From: Chloroflexota bacterium
Lineage (GTDB): Bacteria > Chloroflexota > Dehalococcoidia > Dehalococcoidales > RBG-16-60-22
Direction: 5' to 3'
DNA length: 17,556 nt
Assembly (NCBI GenBank): GCA_022574315.1
Contig: JACZSH010000019.1
Location: forward strand, 1-17,556
The notes below the pieces were generated by a model, which worked only from the letters and a program-made list of their open reading frames with translations, was not told where the DNA came from and did no database searches. Numbering within the stretch: the stretch's first letter is position 1; every line of letters begins with the position of its first letter. Below, in pieces: positions 1 through 6,287 of this stretch. Made by a program: the position numbers and the translations under genes.

Positions 1-463
1 CAGCGGCAACTTGAGTGACGATGTCCATACGCCGGTGTTCCGGAAATATTTCACTCCGTGGCTGCAGGAAGCCAATGAGTTCCTTCACCGTAAGGGTAAA
101 TTTACCCTGGTACACGCTGACGGTGAAATGAGAAGGCTCATACCGCTGGTTCCGGAAACCGGCCTTGACGTCGCTGAAGCCTGGAGTCCCTTCCCGATGA
201 CTTCGGTGACCACCCGGGAGCTACGGGAGGCCTGGGGTGACCGGGTAACCGTATGGGGCGGTTTGCCCACGGTGATATTTGAGCCCAGTTACAGTGATGC
301 CGAGTTCAGCGCCTACGTCATTAACCTCTTCCGGGAAATCGCTCCGGGCAATAACTTCATTCTTGGCATGGGGGATAATTTCCCCGTAGATGGGGATATA
401 GAACGCGTCCGCCGGGTGGTCGAGCTGATTGACCAGTACGGGAGCCTGCCGATTTCAATCTAG
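1..463 (+). CDS. UroD / corrinoid methyltransferase family protein, 3' fragment
   Basis: This is the C-terminal part of a uroporphyrinogen-decarboxylase-fold protein. The frame is open from base 2 (Ser-Gly-Asn before the TTG at 11), so the gene begins outside the window and the TTG is not a real start. Visible family features are a helix ending LHRKGKF, the strand VHADGE, the segment LDVAEAWSPFPMT, a GDRVTVWGGLP strand and a C-terminal ILGMGDNFP turn followed by the final helix. Proteins of this fold that are not heme enzymes usually move methyl groups between corrinoid proteins and thiols or other acceptors in anaerobes. In the zinc-dependent MtaA/MtbA type the ligands form His-x-Cys...Cys. 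Here both cysteine positions appear as Asp (HAD and GMGD), so thiol methylation in the MtaA manner is doubtful. A terminator follows, so it ends its operon. Family is confident; substrate is unknown. Confidence 0.8.
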   Translation, partial: SGNLSDDVHTPVFRKYFTPWLQEANEFLHRKGKFTLVHADGEMRRLIPLVPETGLDVAEAWSPFPMTSVTTRELREAWGDRVTVWGGLPTVIFEPSYSDAEFSAYVINLFREIAPGNNFILGMGDNFPVDGDIERVRRVVELIDQYGSLPISI

Positions 464-478
464 GCGGCCTGGGGGTGG

Positions 479-508
479 GACTCCAACCGCTCCGGAGTCT
501 TTCCTTTT
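479..508 (+). terminator. Rho-independent terminator after the UroD-like gene
   Basis: A 6-bp stem GACTCC/GGAGTC (479-484 with 494-499) closes a 9-nt loop and is followed directly by TTTCCTTTT. It lies 16 bases after the stop codon of the UroD-like gene and before the lipoprotein gene. The stem is short, so strength is uncertain. Confidence 0.55.
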
Positions 509-616
509 CAGCGCCGGCAATGGTAATATCTAGCCGGAGGAAACGGACAGCTCCTGGCTTTCCCCGGGGCCGGCCATTTTAGGCCGCGCAAGATGAATTT
601 GAAAAAGGTGAGCCTG

Positions 617-997
617 ATGAAAAGTTTAATCGTCCTGATGATTATCGGCGCGTTGGCCACCTACTTTGTGAGCGGCTGCGGTGGTGAGCCGAAGATTGAA
701 ATCGAGCCTACGGAGATAATAGAGACCCGCCTGAATCAGGAGTTCACCCTTTCCAGAGGCTATGACCTCAACTCTCTATACGCGTGGCGGGAAGACCACG
801 ATGAAAGTATGATTGAACTCGTCGATACGGCGATAGACTCGACGGAAAGGGACGACGGGAGCATTGTGCTGAGTCAGGAGTTCCGCTTCAAGGCGCTAAA
901 AAAAGGTAAAACGGTGATAACTCTTCTCCATGCCCGGTACGCCACGGACGGACTGAAGATTGCGCAACAAGATTTCATTCTTATTGACATAAAGTGA
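617..997 (+). CDS. Small lipoprotein, possibly chagasin-like (I42) protease-inhibitor fold
   Basis: A 126-residue exported lipoprotein. The ATG at 617 is preferred over the in-frame ATG at 593 because AAGGTGAG lies just upstream of it and it gives a compact signal peptide: MK, a hydrophobic stretch LIVLMIIGALATYFV, then a lipobox VSGC with the lipidated Cys near residue 18. The mature part is a short beta-rich domain with pieces reminiscent of chagasin-type cysteine-protease inhibitors: FTLSRGYDLNSLYAWRE (compare the NPTTGYxW loop), FRFKALKKGKTVITLLHAR (compare the FxAxxxGxxxxxxxYxRPW ending). The key inhibitor loops are not conserved, so the fold assignment is tentative and inhibition is not claimed. 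It stands alone after a terminator. Its stop overlaps a tiny downstream ORF as TGATG. Confidence 0.7.
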   Translation: MKSLIVLMIIGALATYFVSGCGGEPKIEIEPTEIIETRLNQEFTLSRGYDLNSLYAWREDHDESMIELVDTAIDSTERDDGSIVLSQEFRFKALKKGKTVITLLHARYATDGLKIAQQDFILIDIK

Positions 998-1173
998 TGC
1001 TTTTCGATACCACCGGGGACGCTGGCAACTCGCCGACGATGGTTATCTGGAGAGTCGTTGTGATTGGATGGCGAAACACTTCACCATCTGTCCGATGGAA
1101 TAGCAGGTTCGTTGATCTCCTTGGTGTTGACAGCAGATGGGATAAAATCCTGCCCGGTGGCATGCCATCGTAA
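997..1173 (+). CDS. Tiny ORF overlapping the lipoprotein stop (doubtful)
   Basis: An open frame of 58 codons starts at the ATG that overlaps the lipoprotein stop (TGATG, 995-999) and ends at the TAA at 1171-1173. Such overlaps often mark translational coupling. The predicted peptide (MLFDTTGDAG... ending LPGGMPS, with several Trp and Arg) matches no family I recognise and has no clear signal peptide or membrane helix. No separate ribosome-binding site is evident beyond the end of the upstream gene. It may be a chance ORF filling the gap before the MFS gene, or the remnant of a decayed gene. Confidence 0.2.
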   Translation: MLFDTTGDAGNSPTMVIWRVVVIGWRNTSPSVRWNSRFVDLLGVDSRWDKILPGGMPS

Positions 1174-1199
1174 ATCTGCCTGGTTTTTGGGACGGGAAT

Positions 1200-2414
1200 A
1201 TCAAACCTAAAATATATTATGGCTACGTCGTCGCCGCCTCCGGCTTTGCCATCCAGTGGCTAAGCATCGGTTCCATCTTTACCTACGGCGTTTTTTTCAA
1301 GTACCTGGCGGCTGAATTCGGCTGGTCGAGAGCCATCATTTCCGGTGCTTCCTCGCTGGCGTTTCTTTCCATAGGCGTGATGGCAATCTTCGCCGGACGA
1401 CTCAACGACCGGTTCGGGCCGAGGATAGTCATGTCGGTTTCGGCGATTATCCTGGGAACGGGCTATCTGTTGATGTCCCAGCTCCAGGTCCCCTGGCATA
1501 TTTACCTTATTTACGGGATTATCATCGGCACGGGCATGAGCAGCCACGATGTGGTTACCCTGTCCACCATCGCCCGCTGGTTTGTCCGTAAACGGGGTAT
1601 GATGACCGGTATCGTCAAGGTAGGTACCGGCGCCGGTCAGTTGGTCGTACCCCTCATTGCCAGCCTGCTTATTGCCGCCTACGGCTGGCGTATGTCGTAC
1701 GTCATTCTCGGCGCCGTCACCATGGTTCTTTTCCTGGCCGTTGCCCAGTTTATGCGGCGTGACCCGCGGCAAATGGGACTGTTACCTGACGGCGCGACCA
1801 ACGTGGTGGCGCCAACCACCGAATCAGTCGAGGAAGGTTTATCACTGCGGGTAACTGTCCGTACCCGGCAGTTCTGGACGATTTGCCTGGCTCAGTTCAC
1901 GGTTCTCTTTTCTTTACTCACCATTGTCATTCACATCGTGCCCCACGCCACGGACCTGGGTCTTTCCGGGCCTGCCGCCGCCGGTATTCTTTCTGCCATC
2001 GGCGGCGTCAGCATGGCTGGACGGTTCACCATGGGCACCGCCAGTGACAAAATCGGCCTCAAGCGTTCCCTGATTATTTGTTTCGTCATTCTGATTGCCG
2101 GGTTGTTATGGCTGCAGGTGGCCCGGGAATTATGGATGTTCTACCTGTTTGCCCTGGTTTACGGCTTCGCTCACGGCGGGTTTTTTACCCTGATCTCCCC
2201 ACTGATTGCCAATCTCTTTGGCACTAAAGCCCACGGGGCTATTTTCGGCATGGTGTACTTCGTGGGCAACATCGGCGGCGCTATCGGCCCGCTGTTGGCC
2301 GGCTATATTTTTGATTTAACCCAGAGCTATCAAATCGTCTTTTGGCTTATCGCCGGATTGAGCTTTGTCGGTCTGCTGGTTATCTCGACCCTGAAACCGG
2401 TGACGACAAAATAA
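1200..2414 (+). CDS. MFS transporter, monocarboxylate/OFA-like; start unresolved
   Basis: A 12-helix major facilitator transporter of the inner membrane, most like the monocarboxylate and oxalate/formate-type branch that moves small organic anions. Evidence is the N-terminal KIYYGYVVAASGF opening, the motif-A loop GRLNDRFGPR between helices 2 and 3, RWFVRKRGMMTGI before helix 4, and its repeat GTASDKIGLKRS in the second half. Homology begins near 1209, but from the stop at 1143 to 1377 the frame contains no ATG, GTG or TTG. The first usual start is the GTG at 1377, in the middle of helix 2, which would give 345 residues lacking helix 1. The coordinate 1200 (an ATC codon) only marks the approximate start of homology. 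The gene either uses a rare start (CTG at 1176 or ATC/ATA), has a sequence error or frameshift upstream, or is decaying. The D-amino-acid-deacylase-like gene follows 80 bases later. Confidence 0.8.
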   Translation: MKPKIYYGYVVAASGFAIQWLSIGSIFTYGVFFKYLAAEFGWSRAIISGASSLAFLSIGVMAIFAGRLNDRFGPRIVMSVSAIILGTGYLLMSQLQVPWHIYLIYGIIIGTGMSSHDVVTLSTIARWFVRKRGMMTGIVKVGTGAGQLVVPLIASLLIAAYGWRMSYVILGAVTMVLFLAVAQFMRRDPRQMGLLPDGATNVVAPTTESVEEGLSLRVTVRTRQFWTICLAQFTVLFSLLTIVIHIVPHATDLGLSGPAAAGILSAIGGVSMAGRFTMGTASDKIGLKRSLIICFVILIAGLLWLQVARELWMFYLFALVYGFAHGGFFTLISPLIANLFGTKAHGAIFGMVYFVGNIGGAIGPLLAGYIFDLTQSYQIVFWLIAGLSFVGLLVISTLKPVTTK

Positions 2415-2432
2415 ACGAGGCTGTTTTATAAT
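2403..2432 (+). promoter_or_regulatory. Candidate sigma-70 promoter for the amidohydrolase gene
   Basis: A perfect -10 TATAAT (2427-2432) stands 18 bases after ACGACA (2403-2408, four of six matches to the -35 consensus). The -35 overlaps the end of the MFS gene. The start codon of the next gene is about 60 bases downstream, leaving a leader that contains a GTAACCGG direct repeat. Confidence 0.45.
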
Positions 2433-2436
2433 ACGG

Positions 2437-2462
2437 GTAACCGGACCGGGGAAAGTAACCGG
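2437..2462. repeat. 8-bp direct repeat GTAACCGG in a promoter-proximal leader
   Basis: GTAACCGG occurs at 2437-2444 and again at 2455-2462, 18 bases start to start, immediately downstream of the candidate -10 box. The placement would suit an operator, but the element is short and may be coincidental. Confidence 0.3.
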
Positions 2463-2493
2463 CGGTGGCACTGACCGGTAGGAGGACTGGAAT

Positions 2494-4074
2494 ATGTTTG
2501 ACCTTGTTATCCGCGGGGGAGACGTCATCGATGGTTCGGGCGCTTTACGGTACCGCGCCGACGTGGGCGTCCGGGACGAGCGCATTGCCGCCATCGGCAA
2601 CCTCGACCCGACTCAGGCTCACCGGGTAATCGAAGCCGGCGATCGGGTAGTCTGCCCGGGCTTCATTGATGCGCATACCCACTCGGATGTGCTGCTCCTG
2701 GCCAACCCGGAGCACGAGCCGAAAATCTTGCAGGGCGTCACCACGGACCTGCTGGGACTGGATGGGCTATCCTATGCGCCGCTATCGGCGGCCAACCTGC
2801 AGATGATGCGGCGCTATCTATCCGGACTGAACGGCGACCCGGATATCGACTGGGACTGGAGTTCCGTGGGCGAGTATCTTGCCCGGTTCGACCGCCGGGT
2901 GGCGATAAACGTGGCCTATCTCGTGCCGCATAATGCCCTCCGCCTGGAGACGGTGGGCTTTGTTGACCGTGCCCCCACCGATGAGGAATTGACCGGGATG
3001 CAGCAGTTGCTGGCGCAGGGAATGCGGGAGGGGGCGGTTGGGTTTTCCACCGGACTTGACTATTATCCATGCCGCTACGCCGGAACCGAAGAATTAACCC
3101 GGATTTGCCAGACAGTCGTCGAGTACGATGGCGTATCGGTATGGCACGTGCGGAAGCTGGACCTCGGTCTGCTGGAGTCAATCAGGGAGGTCATCCGGAT
3201 TGCCGAAAAGACCGGCGTAAAAACTCATTTCTCCCATTACGCGGTACCCGATTCTTCCCAGCGCGGCAAGTCAAGAGAGATGCTGGCGATGGTGGACAAA
3301 GCGCGGGAGGATGGACTTGACGTCACTTTTGATACCTATCCTTATATCGCCCAGAGCACCGCGCTGATTGTCTTCCTCCCCCGCTGGGTACACGACGGTG
3401 GTCCCGATGCCATCCTGGAGCGGCTGGCCCAGCCCGGGACGAGGGAAAAAATCTGCGCCGATCTGCGTGCCCTGTCGGTGGACTGGAGCCAACGCATCCT
3501 GACCGCGGTGCCCTCGGAGAAAAACGGCGTTTATGTGGGGAAAAGCCTGCTCGAGGCATCCGGGATGGCGGGTAAGGACGTTATCGAATTTTTCTGTGAC
3601 CTGTTACTGGAAGAGCGGTTGGCGGTCGGCTTTTTGACGCCACTGGGGATTGAAGAAGATGTGCGCCGCATCATGCAGCACCCCGGTCATATCGCCGGCA
3701 GCGACGGTATTCTCGTCGGGGATAAACCGAACCCGCGCGCCTGGGGAACCTTCGCTCGCTACCTGGGAGTTTACGGTCGTGAGCTGGGCATATTGAGCCT
3801 GGAAGAAGTCATCCGCCACATGACGGCGGCGTCGGCACGCCGTTTTGGCTTGGATGACCGCGGGCTGGTAAGAGAAGGCCTGGCGGCTGACCTCGTCGTG
3901 TTTAATCCGCAGACGGTCATTGACAACGCCACCTTTGACGAACCGAAAAAATACCCCACCGGCATTGATTATGTGGTGGTTAATGGCGCCGTGGCCGTGG
4001 CGGAAGGGAAGTCTACCGGCGTGCTGAATGGGCGCTCCCTTCTCAGGAAGCAATCCGGAAAACCCGCCTTGTAA
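2494..4074 (+). CDS. N-acyl-D-amino-acid deacylase-type amidohydrolase
   Basis: A 526-residue metal-dependent hydrolase of the amidohydrolase superfamily, D-aminoacylase branch, probably cytosolic. AGGAGG lies just before the ATG. The N-terminal beta-sandwich begins FDLVIRGGDVIDGSG, followed by PGFIDAHTHSD with metal ligands His61 and His63. WHVRKLD supplies His218 and FSHY His248. GSDGILVGD carries the catalytic Asp of the SDG motif, and the typical PRAWGTFARYLGVYGREL helix follows. The C-terminal sandwich (GLAADLVVFNP...VVVNG) is complete. In characterised D-aminoacylases a bridging cysteine sits in a GNCG motif after GVTT; here the matching segment is GLDG, so Asp90 replaces it. Family members act on N-acyl-D-amino acids, but related enzymes hydrolyse other amides or carbamates, so the substrate is not fixed. 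The MFS transporter just upstream could import the substrate. Confidence 0.85.
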   Translation: MFDLVIRGGDVIDGSGALRYRADVGVRDERIAAIGNLDPTQAHRVIEAGDRVVCPGFIDAHTHSDVLLLANPEHEPKILQGVTTDLLGLDGLSYAPLSAANLQMMRRYLSGLNGDPDIDWDWSSVGEYLARFDRRVAINVAYLVPHNALRLETVGFVDRAPTDEELTGMQQLLAQGMREGAVGFSTGLDYYPCRYAGTEELTRICQTVVEYDGVSVWHVRKLDLGLLESIREVIRIAEKTGVKTHFSHYAVPDSSQRGKSREMLAMVDKAREDGLDVTFDTYPYIAQSTALIVFLPRWVHDGGPDAILERLAQPGTREKICADLRALSVDWSQRILTAVPSEKNGVYVGKSLLEASGMAGKDVIEFFCDLLLEERLAVGFLTPLGIEEDVRRIMQHPGHIAGSDGILVGDKPNPRAWGTFARYLGVYGRELGILSLEEVIRHMTAASARRFGLDDRGLVREGLAADLVVFNPQTVIDNATFDEPKKYPTGIDYVVVNGAVAVAEGKSTGVLNGRSLLRKQSGKPAL

Positions 4075-4094
4075 AAAATTAAAGCGACCGCTCT

Positions 4095-4625
4095 CTAATC
4101 CCGCCGGGGGCTGGATTTGTCGGACTCTGTATAGCGCCGCCGTATTTCTTCGACTATTTGCGCCAGTGATTTCCCCGGGCAGTTTATCGTTATATCGGCG
4201 TATCTGGCGTAAAGCGGAGTTCTTTCTTCGTAAATCTGCCTCAGGGATTTATCCTTCAAACCCACGATTCCCCTCTCCATCTCGCCGGCCAGCTTTTCTT
4301 CAATGTTTTCCAGGGAATCGTGCAGGTAGACCAGCACCGAGCTTTGTTTCAGGTATTCCATCAGGTCGGCGTGATAAATAATGCTCCCTCCCGGCGCCAC
4401 TACTTTGCTGTCCAGTACCACTTCATGCATTCGGCGCTTTTCCAGTTCCAGCAGGGCTTCATCACCATGGTCGTCAATGATTTGCTGTATCGTCTTACCG
4501 TCTTTCTCCTCGATATACCGATCCACGTCGATAAAACTGAAACCCAGCACCCGGGCCAGGGAAACGCCGATGGTCGATTTCCCAACGCCGGCCATGCCAA
4601 TCAGGATAATGCTTTTACCGGTCAT
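4095..4625 (-). CDS. Shikimate-kinase-like P-loop kinase
   Basis: A 176-residue small-molecule kinase of the shikimate kinase/gluconate kinase fold. The start at 4625 is chosen over the in-frame ATG at 4661 because GAAAGGT lies just upstream and the candidate promoter places the longer start almost at the transcript 5' end. Walker A is GMAGVGKST, followed by FIDVD with the two acidic residues expected for Mg and substrate, then a PGG turn, and ERTPLYARYAD near the C-terminus, where the lid-side Arg is kept. Compared with Mycobacterium shikimate kinase, the substrate-binding Arg in the FR motif is Leu (GDEALLELE) and the lid RPLL segment is absent (RGIVGLKD), and the GGG loop is PGG. It is therefore either a divergent AroK or a kinase for another hydroxylated compound. 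It is convergent with the amidohydrolase gene (20 bases apart), and no other shikimate-pathway gene is near. Confidence 0.75.
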   Translation of the reverse strand: MTGKSIILIGMAGVGKSTIGVSLARVLGFSFIDVDRYIEEKDGKTIQQIIDDHGDEALLELEKRRMHEVVLDSKVVAPGGSIIYHADLMEYLKQSSVLVYLHDSLENIEEKLAGEMERGIVGLKDKSLRQIYEERTPLYARYADITINCPGKSLAQIVEEIRRRYTESDKSSPRRD

Positions 4626-4674
4626 GTCATACCTTTCGTCCGGTTTACCGGAATGTACCATGAGTATTTTATTG

Positions 4675-4703
4675 AGGATACCACCTGCTCATTGATGGGT
4701 CAA
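4675..4703 (-). promoter_or_regulatory. Candidate promoter for the shikimate-kinase-like gene
   Basis: Reading the minus strand, TTGACC (4698-4703) and TATCCT (4675-4680) are separated by 17 bases. Transcription would start near 4668, giving a leader of about 40 bases to the preferred ATG at 4625. Confidence 0.5.
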
Positions 4704-4799
4704 CGCCACCGGTTTTCGCGGCTTTAGTTCGATGCAGCCAGTGTTTCCCGTCTGGCGGGTGCCGGCAGGTGAGGCTGTCTTCTGGATTTACTCTGTCTG

Positions 4800-4808
4800 T
4801 GTTACAAT
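4800..4808 (+). promoter_or_regulatory. Extended -10 promoter for the MscS gene
   Basis: TGTTACAAT matches the extended -10 pattern TGnTATAAT with one mismatch in the hexamer. It lies 56 bases before the MscS ATG, back to back with the promoter of the divergent kinase gene. No convincing -35 box is seen. Confidence 0.4.
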
Positions 4809-4864
4809 TTGGAGGGAAATGCCGGCGGTAGAGTTTATCATCGGCCGTTGAGGAGAAGTGCTTA

Positions 4865-5956
4865 ATGCTGCCACCATTCGCATTCGGGTCTCCGCTTCTG
4901 GAAGTTCTATGGGCCGATGGTGTCTTAGTTGCCTTCGCCTTGATTGCCTGGCTGGTTCGCTTTGCCATGGGCTATTTCAGACGCCGACTGGAAAAACGCC
5001 CCCGGGCTGCCCGTGTCCCCCAGCTTTTGCTGAGGTGTCTGTCGGGGCCTATCTTCCTGCTCATCATATTCCAGGGAATTATCTTGTCTCTCTCTTCTCT
5101 TTCTTATCTTGAGCCGTGGCGCTATTATCTGGGGCGGGTGGCGGTCACCTTAGCCATCATTTTCGTGACCTATGGCCTGGCACGGAGTCTGCAGTTGCTC
5201 CTGGACTGGTACCTGCACCACGTCAAGGTTCGCCAGAGCCTTTCCCGTCTCGTACAGAGAATTACGCTGCTGTTCGTCTACCTGGTCGGTTTGCTCATCC
5301 TGCTCGACTACCTTGGGATTCCGATAAGCCCCCTCATCGCTGGCCTGGGGATTGGTGGCCTGGCGGTGGCGCTGGCGCTGCAACCCACACTGACCAATTT
5401 TTTTGCCGGCACCCAGATTGTATCTGATAGGTTAGTCCATGTGGGTGACTACATCGAACTGGACGGCGGCGCCGCCGGATACGTGGTCGATATCGGCTGG
5501 CGCAGCACGCGGATTCGCACTACCTTCAATAACCTGATGATAATCCCCAACTCCCGGATGGTCGATAGTATCATTACCAATTATCACGGGCCGAGCATGG
5601 AACTGGCCGTTATCGTTGAGTCCGGGGTCAGTTACAGCAGCGACCTGACGCAGGTGGAAGAGGTATCCCTGGCGGTGGCGCGTGAGGTGATTGAGGAGTT
5701 GCCCGAGGCGGTAAAAACGCGGGAGCCGTGGTTTGGCTTTGATGAATTCGGTGATTCCAATATTAACTTCTGGGTCTGGCTGTACGCCAGGGACCGGATT
5801 AGCTCATTCCGCGTGAAAAGCGAGCTTATCAAGCGTCTCCATGCCCGCTTCGTCCGGGAAGGTATCACCATCAACTACCCCGTACGAATGCTCACTTACG
5901 AGGATTCAAAGTCGAAAAAACACCCCTTTCCCCCTGAAATGCCCCCGGCGGACTAG
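4865..5956 (+). CDS. MscS-family small-conductance mechanosensitive channel
   Basis: A 363-residue inner-membrane channel that would open under membrane tension to release solutes during osmotic down-shock. Hydrophobic segments are visible at about residues 12-35, 55-77, 91-112, 132-150 and 155-175, so it has two more helices than the 286-residue E. coli MscS. The last helix is the pore-lining one, with the Gly/Ala pattern GLGIGGLAVALALQPTLTNFFAG. The cytoplasmic beta domain follows: DRLVHVGDYIEL, VVDIGWRSTRIRT, MIIPNSRMVDSIITNY, then the alpha/beta vestibule domain ending EGITINYPVR. AGGAGAAG precedes the ATG by about six bases. It is a single gene between a divergent kinase and the tautomerase and looks like housekeeping rather than part of the catabolic set. 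Confidence 0.92.
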   Translation: MLPPFAFGSPLLEVLWADGVLVAFALIAWLVRFAMGYFRRRLEKRPRAARVPQLLLRCLSGPIFLLIIFQGIILSLSSLSYLEPWRYYLGRVAVTLAIIFVTYGLARSLQLLLDWYLHHVKVRQSLSRLVQRITLLFVYLVGLLILLDYLGIPISPLIAGLGIGGLAVALALQPTLTNFFAGTQIVSDRLVHVGDYIELDGGAAGYVVDIGWRSTRIRTTFNNLMIIPNSRMVDSIITNYHGPSMELAVIVESGVSYSSDLTQVEEVSLAVAREVIEELPEAVKTREPWFGFDEFGDSNINFWVWLYARDRISSFRVKSELIKRLHARFVREGITINYPVRMLTYEDSKSKKHPFPPEMPPAD

Positions 5957-5969
5957 TCCCAGCAGCCGA

Positions 5970-5998
5970 TTGACCGGCCGCCGGAAAAATGCTAATTT
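5970..5998 (+). promoter_or_regulatory. Weak candidate promoter for the tautomerase gene
   Basis: TTGACC (5970-5975) is 17 bases before TAATTT (5993-5998). An AT-rich TATATACT lies further on at 6007-6014 and could be the real -10 with a poorer -35. The region between MscS and the tautomerase is only 75 bases long. Confidence 0.3.
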
Positions 5999-6031
5999 TG
6001 AATTATTATATACTGAGGAGGAAAAATAATT

Positions 6032-6217
6032 ATGCCGCTCGTAACCGTTAAAGCCATCGCCGGCCGGACTGTTGAACAGAAAAGGGGGCTCGTCAAAGAT
6101 ATCACCGAAGCCGTCGTCAAGAATTTTAACACCACCCCTGATGCCGTCATCGTTGACATCATCGAAATGGGCAAGGAAGATTTCGCCAAGGCGGGCAAGC
6201 TTCTTATCGATTCTTAG
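6032..6217 (+). CDS. 4-oxalocrotonate tautomerase family protein
   Basis: A 61-codon protein; removal of Met exposes the N-terminal Pro that is the catalytic base in this superfamily. An excellent AGGAGG precedes the ATG. Numbered from that Pro, it keeps Pro1, Arg11 (AGR) and Phe50 of Pseudomonas 4-OT, with the same length and the GRTVEQKRGLVKDITEAVVK helix. Arg39 of 4-OT, which comes from a neighbouring subunit and helps polarise the substrate, is Ile here. It should form a beta-alpha-beta hexamer and catalyse a keto-enol or related tautomerisation, but the dicarboxylate substrate of 4-OT is not assured. It is convergent with the dehydratase gene and separated from it by a hairpin. No ring-cleavage dioxygenase is present to support an aromatic meta pathway. 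Confidence 0.88.
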   Translation: MPLVTVKAIAGRTVEQKRGLVKDITEAVVKNFNTTPDAVIVDIIEMGKEDFAKAGKLLIDS

Positions 6218-6268
6218 CGCTAAAGCGTAATAATATCGGATGCCCGCGCCACGGGTGTTCTACCGTGA

Positions 6269-6286
6269 GGGTGTCCGGGGACACCC
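6269..6286. terminator. Hairpin between convergent genes
   Basis: GGGTGTCC and GGACACCC form a perfect 8-bp palindromic stem with a two-base centre, between the stop codons of the tautomerase (+) and the dehydratase (-). Neither side has a T-tract, so it may act as a bidirectional RNA-end stabiliser or a Rho-assisted terminator. Confidence 0.45.
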
Positions 6287-6287
6287 G

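Noticed and set aside
1127..1148. TTGACA followed by TAAAAT as a promoter for the MFS gene.
   Set aside because: The spacer is only 10 bases, far too short for a sigma-70 promoter.
1260..1772. Long minus-strand open frame opposite the MFS gene (170 codons).
   Set aside because: Low-complexity His/Gly/Asp-rich translation typical of the antisense of a membrane protein gene; the plus-strand MFS motifs are unmistakable.
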